A stretch of DNA of 64,000 bases from Oxynema aestuarii AP17 (lineage in GTDB: Bacteria; Cyanobacteriota; Cyanobacteriia; Cyanobacteriales; Laspinemataceae). The notes beneath the pieces are model-generated. The model saw only the letters and a list, made by a program, of their open reading frames with translations, ran no database searches and was not told the origin of the DNA. The stretch is taken from contig NZ_CP051167.1 in assembly GCF_012295525.1 (NCBI RefSeq), positions 62,001 through 126,000 of the forward strand, written 5' to 3'. Numbering within the stretch: position 1 is the stretch's first letter; the number at the start of each line of letters is the position of its first letter. Below are positions 36,366 through 45,354 of the stretch, piece by piece. The position numbers and the translations under genes are program-made.

Positions 36366-36819
36366 GGGCGCTCTCGACCGAGGGATCGTGGCCGCATCCA
36401 CGGCTTTAAGAGCCGCGCGATCGCCCGTCCCGTCTTCTCGGCGAGCGATCGCCCTCCCAAGCCCTGGCAACGGGGAAACTCGCGGTTCGCCCTCCCCGGG
36501 GGCTCCCCAAAAGTTGCGATAGAATTGCAAAAAAATCGAGGTTTGAAGCGCAAGGGTCAAGAGAACCTCTTTTTTTCTAATTGTATAAATTCGTCGCTAT
36601 TGCCTTCAAAAAATAGTTGTTAAACTGAAAAGCAACCCAAACCCTCGCCGATTGAAACCCTCCACATTGCAACCTGTAGGGGCGTTTCGCGAAACGCCCC
36701 TACAAGAAATCGCGATTCTCGCTCGGGGAACAATCGACCCGATCGCCCCGAAGCGTCGAAGGTCGTGCGATCGAATTCGTGCAGGAGTTGCCCCGCAAAC
36801 CCAGAAGGTCTGTACAGTT
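36366..36819. other. Intergenic region before the PAS histidine kinase
   Basis: About 450 bp. It holds the 28-bp palindrome at 36676-36703. The kinase frame is open through this region back to 36652, but the palindrome and lack of an SD argue that it is untranslated. Confidence 0.5.
36676..36703. repeat. Perfect 28-bp palindrome (GTAG...CTAC family)
   Basis: Fully self-complementary, half-site GTAGGGGCGTTTCG. Relative to the copy at 29433, all three changed positions per arm are matched in the other arm. It lies 117 bp before the kinase start. Confidence 0.85.
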
Positions 36820-39800
36820 ATGGATCTCCACTTCGAGAAATCCCCATCCCGTCTCGTCTGGATTTATACCTCCCTCGGGATGACCTTCGGCTGCGGCTTG
36901 ACCGTCGGCTGTTGGGTATGGGATCTCGCCCACCAAGATCTCGGTTTATCCGTCACCGCGATCGCCACCCTTCACGATTCCCAACCGAGTTATTGGCTTT
37001 TAGACCTGTTCCCCTTCTTGTTCGGCTGGTTAGTCTACCAGCACGGCTTGGGGCGATCGCCCCATCCCGGAGCGACCCCAGAAACGGACCGTGCCTACCT
37101 CAGTGCGGATCCCGGCGAGGCGATCGCCGCCAGCCCCGGCAACCCGGACGATCGTCCCCGACGGGCGGCGGCGAAACCACCGAACGGAGATTCCCACTGG
37201 AACGCCGCCAGCGTCGCCCTTTACTGGCAACAAATGCCCCTAGCGGCGATCGGACTCGACCTCGACGGGCGGATCGTCAGTTGGAATCGAGCCGCCGAGC
37301 AGATCTTCGGCTATGGCGATCGCGAGGCGATCGATCGCCCCTTCGCCCCCTTATTAGTCGCGCCCCCTTTTCACGATGCCTTCGAGCGCCTGTGGCACGA
37401 TTTGCTCGAAGAGCGACAGACCAGTCAAACCACCTACCAAAACCTCACCAAACAGGGAAAAATCGCCGTTTGCGAGTGGTACAACACCCCCCTGATCGAC
37501 CCCCACGGCGAACTGGTCGGCGTCGTCGCCCTCGCCCGCAATATCAGCCAGCAAGTCGAATCGGAAGCCGTTCGCCGCGAAATGGAATATCGCTTTCGCC
37601 GCCTTGCCGAAGCTACCTTTGAAGGCATTCTCATCCACAATTGGGGAACGATTCTCGACGCCAACCAAGCCCTCGCCACCATGAGCGGCTACGCCCTCGA
37701 AGAATTGATCGGGATCGACGGCTTCGAGTTACTCCATCCCGACTCTCGCGCCTTCGTGCGCGAGCAAATCGCTCGGGGAGAAGAGCGGCCCTACGAAGTG
37801 ACCGCCTTGAAAAAAGATGGCACGACCTTTCCCGTAGAAATTCAAGGGCGATCGCTACCCTTCCAAGGAGAAACGGTGAGAGTGGCGGCGATCCGGGATA
37901 TCAGCGAGCGCAAGCGGTCTCTAGAGGCTCTGCGGCGCAGCGAGGCGCGCTATCGGGCCATTTCCGAGATGGTTTCCGATTTCGTTTATTCTTTCGAGAT
38001 CGACGCCGACGGAGGAGAGGTACTCGGGTGGCTGACCGACTCGTTCGAGCGGATGACGGGCTATCGCGTCGCGGAGATCGTTCGCCGAGGGGGCTGGCGG
38101 GAGTTGGTGCATCCGGAGGACGCAGGGCGTTATGCCGAGTTTCAACGGCAATTGCTCGAAAAGCGATCGGCGTCCGGGGAGTATCGAATTTTCGCTAAAA
38201 ATGGCGAGGCGTGCTGGTTGCGCGATACGGCGAAATGGGTGTGGGACGAAGAGCAAGGGCGCTACGGGCAGATTTTGGGGTCGGTTCGCAATATCAGCGA
38301 TCGCAAGCGATCGGAAGCCCAGACCTTGCATACGATGTACTTGTTGCGTAAAAGCGAGGCCAAAAATCGTGCCTTGCTCAATGCGATTCCGGATTTGATG
38401 TTTCGCTTCGATCGCGCCGGAACCGTGTTGGATTTAAAGGCGGTCAAAGGGGTGGAGTTGGGAACGAGTCCGGTGCAGTTTGTCGGACGCCCACTCGCCG
38501 AACTATTTCCCGCCGAGGTGGCAGATCTGTGCATGAAAGCCCTGGAACGGGCGTTCAAGTGCCAGGATATCGAGATTTTCGAGTATGAATTGAATCTCGA
38601 CGGCGAACCGTGCAGTTACGAGAGTCGGATCGTGGCGAGTGGGGACAATGAAGTGTTGGCGATCGTGCGCGACATTACCCAGCGCAAGCGCTGGGAACGG
38701 GCGGTGAGCGAAAGCGAGGAGAAATATCGCTCGGTGGTCGAGGGGGTGCGCGAGGCAATTTTTCAAACCGATCGCGCCGGACGGCTGACCTTTCTCAATC
38801 CGGCGTGGACTGAAATGACTGGATATGCAGTGGGCGAGAGTTTGGGCTGCTCTTTTATAGATTACGTGCATCCGAGCGATCGCCCCAAGTATGCCCAAAT
38901 GTTTGCGCGGGCGATGGCGAGGGTTCCCGGGGACGACGACGAGGCGATCGCCCCCGGGGATGGAGTACCCGATTTTACCCGCCCCCATGAAGTCTGTTAC
39001 TTGACCAAAGCGGGAGAAATGCGGTGGATGGAAGTCAACGCCCGTGTCTGTCTCGACGACGAAGGGGCGATCGTCGGCAGTGCGGGGATTCTCAACGATA
39101 CCACCGAGCGCAAGCGCGCCGAGGAGCAGTTACGGCAAGCCAAAGCGGCTGCAGAAGCCGCCAACCAAGCGAAAAGTACGTTTCTGGCGAATATGAGCCA
39201 CGAACTGCGAACGCCGTTAAATGCGATCGTCGGCTATAGCGAACTGTTGCAAGAAGATTGGGAAGAGTTGGGCGACGATCGCTCGATCGCCGATTTACAA
39301 CGGATTCAAACCGCCGGAAAGCACTTGCTCAGTTTGATTAATGACATTTTGGATATTTCCAAGATCGAAGCCGGAAAGATGGAGTGGGAACTCGAAAGTT
39401 TTGAGATCGAGTCCCTCGTCGAGGAAATCGTCGCCAGCACTCAACCGCAGATCGCCAAAAATAATAACCAACTCGAAATTATTTACGGCCCCCATCTCGG
39501 CTCGATGTACGCCGACGCCACCAAAGTTCGACAAATTTTAGTCAATTTACTCGGAAATGCGGCGAAATTTACCACGAATGGGAAGATTACCCTGAGCGTC
39601 CGCCGGGAAAAAACTACCTTGCGCGCGGCGCGATCGCGCGATCGCGCCGATACGATTGTTTTTTGCGTCAGCGATACCGGGATCGGCATCGCCCCCCATC
39701 AATTGCCCAAACTGTTTGAAGCGTTTTCCCAAGGGGATGCATCGACCACGCGCAAATACGGCGGCACGGGTTTGGGTTTGGCAATCTGTCATGAATTCTG

Positions 39801-39915
39801 CAAAATGATGGGCGGTGAGATTTCTGTGGAAAGCGAATGCGATCGCGGTTCTACCTTTACCGTCCGTCTGAGTGCTGTCGTCGAAAGCCCGACAACACCC
39901 GGATCTAACCGTTAG
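36820..39915 (+). CDS. Multi-PAS sensor histidine kinase
   Basis: A 1031-residue membrane-anchored kinase from ATG 36820 (AGAAGG lies 12 nt upstream). Two hydrophobic segments (about 12-35 and 58-76) precede about five PAS domains, several with PAC-type ends such as VRDITQRK and LNDTTERK. The HisKA domain has FLANMSHELRTPLNA with His794, and the HATPase domain has DTGIGIAP, the F-box LFEAFSQGD and GGTGLGLAICHEF. It ends without a receiver. Neighbouring receiver proteins at 35988 and 40276 are candidate partners. The signal is unknown; PAS domains may bind flavin, haem or other ligands. Confidence 0.92.
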   Translation: MDLHFEKSPSRLVWIYTSLGMTFGCGLTVGCWVWDLAHQDLGLSVTAIATLHDSQPSYWLLDLFPFLFGWLVYQHGLGRSPHPGATPETDRAYLSADPGEAIAASPGNPDDRPRRAAAKPPNGDSHWNAASVALYWQQMPLAAIGLDLDGRIVSWNRAAEQIFGYGDREAIDRPFAPLLVAPPFHDAFERLWHDLLEERQTSQTTYQNLTKQGKIAVCEWYNTPLIDPHGELVGVVALARNISQQVESEAVRREMEYRFRRLAEATFEGILIHNWGTILDANQALATMSGYALEELIGIDGFELLHPDSRAFVREQIARGEERPYEVTALKKDGTTFPVEIQGRSLPFQGETVRVAAIRDISERKRSLEALRRSEARYRAISEMVSDFVYSFEIDADGGEVLGWLTDSFERMTGYRVAEIVRRGGWRELVHPEDAGRYAEFQRQLLEKRSASGEYRIFAKNGEACWLRDTAKWVWDEEQGRYGQILGSVRNISDRKRSEAQTLHTMYLLRKSEAKNRALLNAIPDLMFRFDRAGTVLDLKAVKGVELGTSPVQFVGRPLAELFPAEVADLCMKALERAFKCQDIEIFEYELNLDGEPCSYESRIVASGDNEVLAIVRDITQRKRWERAVSESEEKYRSVVEGVREAIFQTDRAGRLTFLNPAWTEMTGYAVGESLGCSFIDYVHPSDRPKYAQMFARAMARVPGDDDEAIAPGDGVPDFTRPHEVCYLTKAGEMRWMEVNARVCLDDEGAIVGSAGILNDTTERKRAEEQLRQAKAAAEAANQAKSTFLANMSHELRTPLNAIVGYSELLQEDWEELGDDRSIADLQRIQTAGKHLLSLINDILDISKIEAGKMEWELESFEIESLVEEIVASTQPQIAKNNNQLEIIYGPHLGSMYADATKVRQILVNLLGNAAKFTTNGKITLSVRREKTTLRAARSRDRADTIVFCVSDTGIGIAPHQLPKLFEAFSQGDASTTRKYGGTGLGLAICHEFCKMMGGEISVESECDRGSTFTVRLSAVVESPTTPGSNR

Positions 39916-40275
39916 TCTTGAGGATAAACAAAATAATACAAGACCCCTTCAACTCGCTAGAATCCAATAGATGAACCCCTTTGCTTGCTGGAGAATTTCC
40001 CCCTTCTCAAATGGCGATCGATGGGTTCGTCCGCTCTACGGCTCGCGATACGCCGAAGGCGTCGCTTCGCTAACGCACGGCGCCCGTCGTCCCGTTTCTC
40101 GACCGTCGGCCTCGATTTTGTAGGCTTCTCAACCCCTCCGTGCGAGGTTCGATCTTCTAAACTTTAGACTATAAACTTTAAACTCTTTCGCAACTGAGGC
40201 GATCGCGATCTTCTCCTTCTGGAATCAACCCTGTCCCATTCAATTCGGGATCGATTTAGATAAAGAGGCTGTACC
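39916..40275. other. Intergenic region between kinase and cyclase genes
   Basis: About 360 bp. A palindromic G+C-rich stretch (CGATACGCCGAAGGCGTCGC, about 40049-40068) resembles dispersed cyanobacterial repeats. No gene is supported. Confidence 0.4.
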
Positions 40276-41337
40276 ATGACACTCGACCAAGCTTCAGTGC
40301 TTGTGGTAGATGATGTTGAAGCAAACCGAGATTTGCTCTGCCGTCGGCTCCAACGGCAGGGCTACACCGTGCAGGTGGCGGAAGATGGAGTCAAAGCACT
40401 GGAGTTGATTCGCGCCGAACCGTTTGATTTGGTGCTACTCGATATCATGATGCCCCAAATGAATGGGTATCAGGTTCTCGAAGAGCTCAAAGCCGACCCG
40501 AATTTACGTCATATCCCGGCGATCATGATCTCCGCCGTAGACGATATCGATAGTGTCGTCAAGTGCATTAAACTCGGTGCAGAAGATTATTTACCCAAAC
40601 CCTTCAATCCCGTTTTACTCAAGGCTCGGATTAGTGCCTGTTTGGAGAAAAAGCGCCTGCGCGACCAAGAACAAGCCTTTTTGCAGCAGTTGAAGGAAGA
40701 ACAGGAAAAATCCGAACGGCTCTTACTCAATATTCTGCCCAAACCGATCGCCGAACGACTCAAGCAAGGCGAACGCACGATCGCCGATAATTTTACTCAA
40801 GTGACGGTGATGTTTGCCGATATTGTCGGCTTTTCTCAATTGTCCGCTCACTTGTCTCCCGCCGAGTTAGTCGAATTTCTCAACGAGATTTTTTCCCAGT
40901 TCGACCAACTCGCCGACCATTACGGACTCGAAAAAATTAAAACCATCGGCGACGCCTATATGGTCGTCGGCGGATTGCCCACCCCACGCCCGGATCACGC
41001 CGAGGCGATCGCCCGAATGGCCCTCGATATGCTCGTCGATATCAAGCAATTCCGCACCAAATACGGCGAAAGTGTGCGAATGCGTATCGGAATCGGCACC
41101 GGTCCGGTGGAAGCTGGGGTTATCGGTACGAAAAAGTTTAGTTACGATTTATGGGGCGATACGGTCAATATGGCCAGCCGGATGGAATCTCACGGGATTC
41201 CCGACTGTATCCAAGTCACGGAAACGACTTATCAATGTCTCAAAGATCGATTTTTATTCGAGAAACGCGGTGCGATTCAAGTGAAGGGGAAAGGGGAAAT
41301 GGTGACGTATTTATTGGTGGGGAAAAGTGAAAAGTGA
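40276..41337 (+). CDS. Receiver domain-adenylate cyclase (class III)
   Basis: A 353-residue soluble protein. The N-terminal receiver has phospho-acceptor Asp56 (VLLDIMMP). A coiled-coil linker leads to a class III nucleotide cyclase domain (about 175-345): metal-binding VMFADIVGFSQL and the second Asp region, substrate lysine in LEKIKTIGDAYM, and YDLWGDTVNMASRM, where Asp plus the Lys indicate ATP rather than GTP and the N...R pair binds the transition state. It is expected to make cAMP upon phosphorylation. It sits right after the PAS kinase and is the likely output. Confidence 0.93.
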   Translation: MTLDQASVLVVDDVEANRDLLCRRLQRQGYTVQVAEDGVKALELIRAEPFDLVLLDIMMPQMNGYQVLEELKADPNLRHIPAIMISAVDDIDSVVKCIKLGAEDYLPKPFNPVLLKARISACLEKKRLRDQEQAFLQQLKEEQEKSERLLLNILPKPIAERLKQGERTIADNFTQVTVMFADIVGFSQLSAHLSPAELVEFLNEIFSQFDQLADHYGLEKIKTIGDAYMVVGGLPTPRPDHAEAIARMALDMLVDIKQFRTKYGESVRMRIGIGTGPVEAGVIGTKKFSYDLWGDTVNMASRMESHGIPDCIQVTETTYQCLKDRFLFEKRGAIQVKGKGEMVTYLLVGKSEK

Positions 41338-41349
41338 AGAGGGAAAAGT

Positions 41350-41418
41350 GAAGAGGGAAGAGGGAAGAGGGAAGAGGGAAAAATTCCTGAATCTAAAATC
41401 TAAAATCTAAAATCTAAA
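41350..41418. repeat. Adjacent heptamer arrays (GAAGAGG)4 and (ATCTAAA)4
   Basis: Four GAAGAGG units (41350-41377) with a degenerate lead-in, then four exact ATCTAAA units (41391-41418), between the cyclase stop and clpS. Confidence 0.85.
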
Positions 41419-41525
41419 ATGCCCCCCGCGACTCCCCCAGACGCTGGTACACTGGAGGGTAAAGATTTGTGCACAACTGCGATCTAGGTCATGCGATTGT
41501 CGTGCTACGAGGGAGGGCAATGCTA

Positions 41526-41900
41526 ATGGGCACCCAACGAACTGAGAATCCTCACGCCTTTAGCCCGAGGAGTGTCAATGAGGTGATTGCTACAGTCTTG
41601 CCCGTGTCGGCCATAGCGCCGACGGTTACTCCCGATCGCACCGCTCAAGTCACTCGAAAACCTTATCCGAATTATCGGGTCATCGTCCTTGACGACGACT
41701 TCAATACGTTCGAACATGTGGCCACTTGTTTGATGCAATATATCCCCGGAATGACGGGCGATCGCGCCTGGAAACTGACCAATCAAGTACACTTTGAAGG
41801 TCAGGCGACTGTCTGGGTCGGGCCGTTAGAACAGGCGGAATTATATCACCAACAACTGAGTCGAGCCGGGTTGACCATGGCGCCTTTAGAACAGGCATGA
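41526..41900 (+). CDS. clpS: ClpS-type adaptor protein
   Basis: A 124-residue protein. The C-terminal ~80 residues form the ClpS fold, with the N-degron pocket motif YRVIVLDDDFNTFEHVATCL. ClpS hands substrates with destabilising N-termini to ClpC/ClpP. The sequence has an N-terminal extension of about 45 residues. ATG 41526 is chosen because GAGGGAGGG (41509-41517) gives good spacing; ATG 41520 and a further upstream start are possible. It lies 75 bp before the DUF2103 gene on the same strand. Confidence 0.88.
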   Translation: MGTQRTENPHAFSPRSVNEVIATVLPVSAIAPTVTPDRTAQVTRKPYPNYRVIVLDDDFNTFEHVATCLMQYIPGMTGDRAWKLTNQVHFEGQATVWVGPLEQAELYHQQLSRAGLTMAPLEQA

Positions 41901-41975
41901 ATGGCGATCGCGCAGTGACGACCTAGGAGTATCGCCCGGTAACACTCTCTTGGCGTAATGTGAGTAAACTTTAAC

Positions 41976-42266
41976 ATGAGTAATCCCGGCGGCGGGCGTT
42001 TAGTCCTCAACCATTCCACAAATTTACCCGGTTTAATTCCGGTTCTGGAACGCTTGGTAAAAGTTTCCGGAGTTCAAACAGTCACCCCCGGCGTTATCGG
42101 ACGGGCAAAAGGTCACTGTCCCCACCTGCGCCTGAGAGTGTCGGTTCCGATTCGCGGGGGCTACAAGGCGATCGCCCGTCAGGGAAAAACCGTGCAAGAA
42201 GTTTTTATTATCACCAATTTGAGTAAAAAAGATTTAGAAGAGGCGATTAAATCGGTCAAGAAATAG
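41976..42266 (+). CDS. DUF2103 family protein
   Basis: A 96-residue small basic protein of the cyanobacterial/archaeal DUF2103 family, described as a possible metal-binding protein. The motif GRAKGHCPHLRLRVSVP contains the likely ligands (H, C, H). It follows clpS closely on the same strand, an order I recall from other cyanobacteria. Function is unknown. Confidence 0.8.
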   Translation: MSNPGGGRLVLNHSTNLPGLIPVLERLVKVSGVQTVTPGVIGRAKGHCPHLRLRVSVPIRGGYKAIARQGKTVQEVFIITNLSKKDLEEAIKSVKK

Positions 42267-42357
42267 GAAATCGCCTCTGTGATTACCCAATCGATCGCAT
42301 CAATGATAGAGCAACCGTAGGGGCGAACCCTCAAAAATCTAGCGCTCCTAATGCGAC

Positions 42358-43452
42358 CTATCTCCGGGGAGTTTGAGCCGGAAAGACCCGTAACGCCTCT
42401 TGGGGGGCGATTAACTTGACCCGAGTTCCGATCGCCAATGCGGGTTCGCTCGTCGTGCGCGCGTGCAGTTCCCGACCGGAAGGGGCGATCAAACAGTAGC
42501 GATGTTCTCGTCCGAGAAATTGGCGATCGCGGATCGCGACCGGGGCGCTGTCGTCCGGTTGCAAGTGCAAATCTTCTTCGCGAATCATCAATTCGCCATC
42601 CCCTATCCCCATCGATTCCCCGGTCTCTTTGCTGTCAATTTCATCCTTCGCCACGTTCGCCACGAAGGATCCGACCTCGGTTTCCCAAACTTGACCGTTG
42701 CGTTGGGCGGGCAGAAAATTGGCTTGGGTAACAAATCCGGCGACGAAACGGGAGGCGGGGTGGCGATAAATCTCTTCAGGGGTTCCCAACTGTTCCAAAT
42801 GTCCGCCGCACATCACCGCAACTTTATCGGAAATCGCTAATGCTTCCTCGCGATCGTGGGTGACGAAAATCCCCGTGGTTCCGGTCGTTTTGAGAATTTT
42901 ACGCACTTCTTCGCGCAGGTAAAGCCGCACTTGTACGTCTAAATTACTCAAGGGTTCGTCCAGCAAAACGAGGGCGGGAGAAGGGGCCAAGGCGCGGGCT
43001 AAAGCGACGCGCTGACGCTGACCGCCGGAGAGTTCGTGAGGATAGCGCCGTTCGAGTCCGGTGAGTCCGACCAGGGCGATCGCATCTGCAACCCGTTCGC
43101 GAATTTCTGTTCGATCTCCCGGTTGCAGTCCGAAGGCAATATTGGCGGCAACGTCGAGATGGGGAAAGAGGGCGTATTCTTGAAACACCATGCCCAAATG
43201 ACGCCGTTCGGGGGGAATCCAAACTCCCGGCGCCGCAACGGGTTCTGAGTTAATGGCGATCGCGCCGTCGTCCGGTCGCTCGAATCCGGCAATTAAGCGC
43301 AATAAGGTCGTTTTACCGCAACCGGACGGCCCGAGCAATCCGAGGATTTCCCCCTTATTCAAACTCAGGGAAATGCGATCGACGGCGGGGGCGAAACTTT
43401 TAGAGAAGGTCTTGCTAACGCGGTCTAAGGTCAGAATGGGAGAGTTGGTCAT
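42358..43452 (-). CDS. futC: Iron(III) ABC transporter ATP-binding protein FutC
   Basis: A 364-residue ABC ATPase with Walker A GPSGCGKT, Q-loop VFQEYALFPH, signature LSGGQRQRVALARAL, Walker B LVLLDEP and the switch THD, followed by a C-terminal TOBE-like regulatory domain (about 240-360). Together with the upstream futA and futB genes it completes a ferric iron importer. The IS607-type element separates it from futB by 1.9 kb, so its transcription may depend on readthrough or a new promoter. Confidence 0.88.
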   Translation of the reverse strand: MTNSPILTLDRVSKTFSKSFAPAVDRISLSLNKGEILGLLGPSGCGKTTLLRLIAGFERPDDGAIAINSEPVAAPGVWIPPERRHLGMVFQEYALFPHLDVAANIAFGLQPGDRTEIRERVADAIALVGLTGLERRYPHELSGGQRQRVALARALAPSPALVLLDEPLSNLDVQVRLYLREEVRKILKTTGTTGIFVTHDREEALAISDKVAVMCGGHLEQLGTPEEIYRHPASRFVAGFVTQANFLPAQRNGQVWETEVGSFVANVAKDEIDSKETGESMGIGDGELMIREEDLHLQPDDSAPVAIRDRQFLGREHRYCLIAPSGRELHARTTSEPALAIGTRVKLIAPQEALRVFPAQTPRR

Positions 43453-43576
43453 TGCAGGTGAAGGAAGGCAAGAGGCAAAAAGCTAAAGGCAAGTGGGAAC
43501 AGATAGTCTTTAACCCGGTAATTACTGGTAAAACCTAGTAATACTGTGTATTAGGTGCTATCTTACCTGGCTCTGG

Positions 43577-44716
43577 CTAATTGCCAGAGATTGTTTTCAA
43601 AAAGACATTGATACTGCCATTAGCATCCCGGTCGATTCTATGGGAGCAATTGGGGCAGACAAATTTCTTAGAACCGCCTAGCCGATTGTGAATCTGCCCG
43701 CATTTTGAGCAGGTTTTGCTTGTATATTCTTCCGTGACTTCTATTACCTGGCAGCCTCGTTTAACCGCTTGGTGAACCAGCCTCTGTTTAAAGCGGTAGT
43801 GCGCCCAAGTGAGCAAAGAACGTGCTGTTTTATGGTTAATCTTTCGCTTGGCTCTGTAGACCATGAACGATGACTTAAAGTCGGGAATCATGACCTGGGA
43901 GTAATTAGAGGTCAAGAAAGCAGCAGTCTTTTTGTGACATTCATCAACCAGGTTTCTAATTTTTATTCTTAGCTGCCGAGCCAGCTTTCTTAGCTTGAAT
44001 CTTTCGCGCTTATTGTCTCTACCTTTAGCTTTAGCAGTTTCTGACTGAATCCGATCTAAACGCTTACAGAGCTTGACAATGCGCGAGATTGAGCCGTTGC
44101 CTAGTTCAATGATCTTGTTGCCGTCAAAACCAGTCAAAAAAGTTCTCACTCCAGGGTCTAGGGCGATCGCCTGTTGATGAGGATTGGTCAGCCTTTCCTC
44201 TTCGACGGTGTAAGTTATAAACCATCTACCTCGATCCAAAATGACATTAAAATCGCTCGGAATCGCTTCTGGTATTTCTTCACTGGCATTGACTTTTAGC
44301 TCCTTTAGCTTAATTCCTGACTCGGTTTTGTGCGTTGGGTAGGTCGTGTCCCCTCTCCAGTTTTGAGACTGTAACTTAAAGGATGAAACGGGTTGACGGC
44401 AACTCCGAAACTTTGGCCTCAGCTTGTGTTCTTTGGGAGTGTTTTTAAAGGCGGCATGAGCGTCGAGCACCGCCGCTCCACGCAAATTAAAGGGAGTTGA
44501 ATTTACCCATTCCGGGATCTTCGACATCACCACCTGACGCAAGTCATAAGCACTAGGTAATTTAAGCCCTTCAAAGTAAGTATCGCGTAATCTTGCCATT
44601 CCGGCGTTATAGCAATATCTGCTAGCTGCCAGCCACTTGCGCCAAGTCATCTTTAATTTGGTTTCAGGGTAAACCCGGATCTTCTTTGATTTGAGACTTG
44701 TATTTCCTGAGTCCAT
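43577..44716 (-). CDS. tnpB: IS607-family TnpB (RNA-guided nuclease family)
   Basis: About 379 residues from ATG 44716; the same frame is open further upstream through tnpA. The RuvC-like core shows IALDPGVRTFLTGF (first Asp) and SHRIDRDANGSINVF (third Asp). At the usual RuvC-II place the sequence reads MIPDFKSSFMV, without the canonical Glu, while a Glu stands in VTEEYTSKTCSKCG, as in TnpB/Fanzor-type proteins with a relocated catalytic Glu. A zinc finger CSKC...CPNC follows. TnpB proteins cut DNA guided by an RNA from the element's right end. Confidence 0.85.
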   Translation of the reverse strand: MDSGNTSLKSKKIRVYPETKLKMTWRKWLAASRYCYNAGMARLRDTYFEGLKLPSAYDLRQVVMSKIPEWVNSTPFNLRGAAVLDAHAAFKNTPKEHKLRPKFRSCRQPVSSFKLQSQNWRGDTTYPTHKTESGIKLKELKVNASEEIPEAIPSDFNVILDRGRWFITYTVEEERLTNPHQQAIALDPGVRTFLTGFDGNKIIELGNGSISRIVKLCKRLDRIQSETAKAKGRDNKRERFKLRKLARQLRIKIRNLVDECHKKTAAFLTSNYSQVMIPDFKSSFMVYRAKRKINHKTARSLLTWAHYRFKQRLVHQAVKRGCQVIEVTEEYTSKTCSKCGQIHNRLGGSKKFVCPNCSHRIDRDANGSINVFLKTISGN

Positions 44717-45236
44717 AGAGTCGGTAAGAGAAGACGTGAACGATTGCCAGTATGTCTTCCACCATTTCTCTTTCTGGACTAAGTTCTGTGTTGTTGCAAA
44801 CCACGAGTTCTGTATGGTTGAGTTCGCAAATCCATTTGAGCAACTCAAATCCAAATCTTGCCAATCTGTCTTTGTGCCCGACCACAAGCTGTTCGACATC
44901 TCCTGACATAACTCGTTCCAGAATGGCTTTAAATTTTTTTCGATTGTAGTTGAGTCCTGACCCGATTTCTTTGATGACTTCGGCTCTTGGGTAGAGGCAA
45001 AGTAGGTAATCTGCTTGCCGGTCAAGGTCTGCTTTTTGCTTGTGACTGCTGACTCTGGCATAGATGATCCTTGCTCTATTTTTCTTTCCGGCAATCGAGG
45101 ATATGTCATACCTGCGATGTCCAGAGGGAATTCTAATTGCATGTATTTTTCCTTGTTTGTCCCAATTTCGCAGGGTCTTCTCAGAGACTCCGAGAATTGC
45201 TTGCGCTTCTTTCGGGGTGACATATTTTTTCGGCAT
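44664..45236 (-). CDS. tnpA: IS607-family serine recombinase TnpA
   Basis: A 190-residue transposase. The N-terminal MerR/excisionase-type helix-turn-helix (YVTPKEAQAILGVSEKTLRNW, ending in PSGHRRYD) binds DNA. The resolvase domain has the catalytic serine in YARVSS (Ser63) and the LVVGHKDRLARFGFELL and Glu/Arg motifs of the family. It is short by about 10-20 residues compared with some homologues but looks intact. Its 3' end overlaps tnpB by about 53 nt. Confidence 0.92.
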   Translation of the reverse strand: MPKKYVTPKEAQAILGVSEKTLRNWDKQGKIHAIRIPSGHRRYDISSIAGKKNRARIIYARVSSHKQKADLDRQADYLLCLYPRAEVIKEIGSGLNYNRKKFKAILERVMSGDVEQLVVGHKDRLARFGFELLKWICELNHTELVVCNNTELSPEREMVEDILAIVHVFSYRLYGLRKYKSQIKEDPGLP

Positions 45237-45321
45237 CTTGGTGGTAAAAATTCACAATTTAATCCTACCACTTTGGATGGCTAATTTTCCGGAATATTCT
45301 GGAAAATTAGCCATCAGTACC

Positions 45322-45354
45322 CATCTAAAATCTAAAATCTCAAAGTCTAAAATT
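45322..45354. repeat. Degenerate ATCTAAA heptamer array
   Basis: Four to five ATCTAAA-like units lie between the IS end and the futB stop codon. Confidence 0.7.

Larger units (their letters stand above)
43560..45313 (-). mobile_element. IS607-type insertion sequence between futB and futC
   Basis: It carries a serine-recombinase TnpA gene and an overlapping TnpB gene on the minus strand. Candidate end structures are a hairpin CTCTGGC-TAATT-GCCAGAG (43571-43589) over the tnpB stop and a perfect 14-bp inverted repeat with 10-nt loop at 45276-45313 (ATGGCTAATTTTCC and its complement). Exact ends cannot be set; IS607 elements lack inverted ends and large target duplications, so a comparison with an empty site is needed. 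Confidence 0.8.

Noticed and set aside
36652-36819. N-terminal extension of the PAS kinase
   Set aside because: It would translate the 28-bp palindrome and lacks an SD; ATG 36820 fits a membrane-anchored start.
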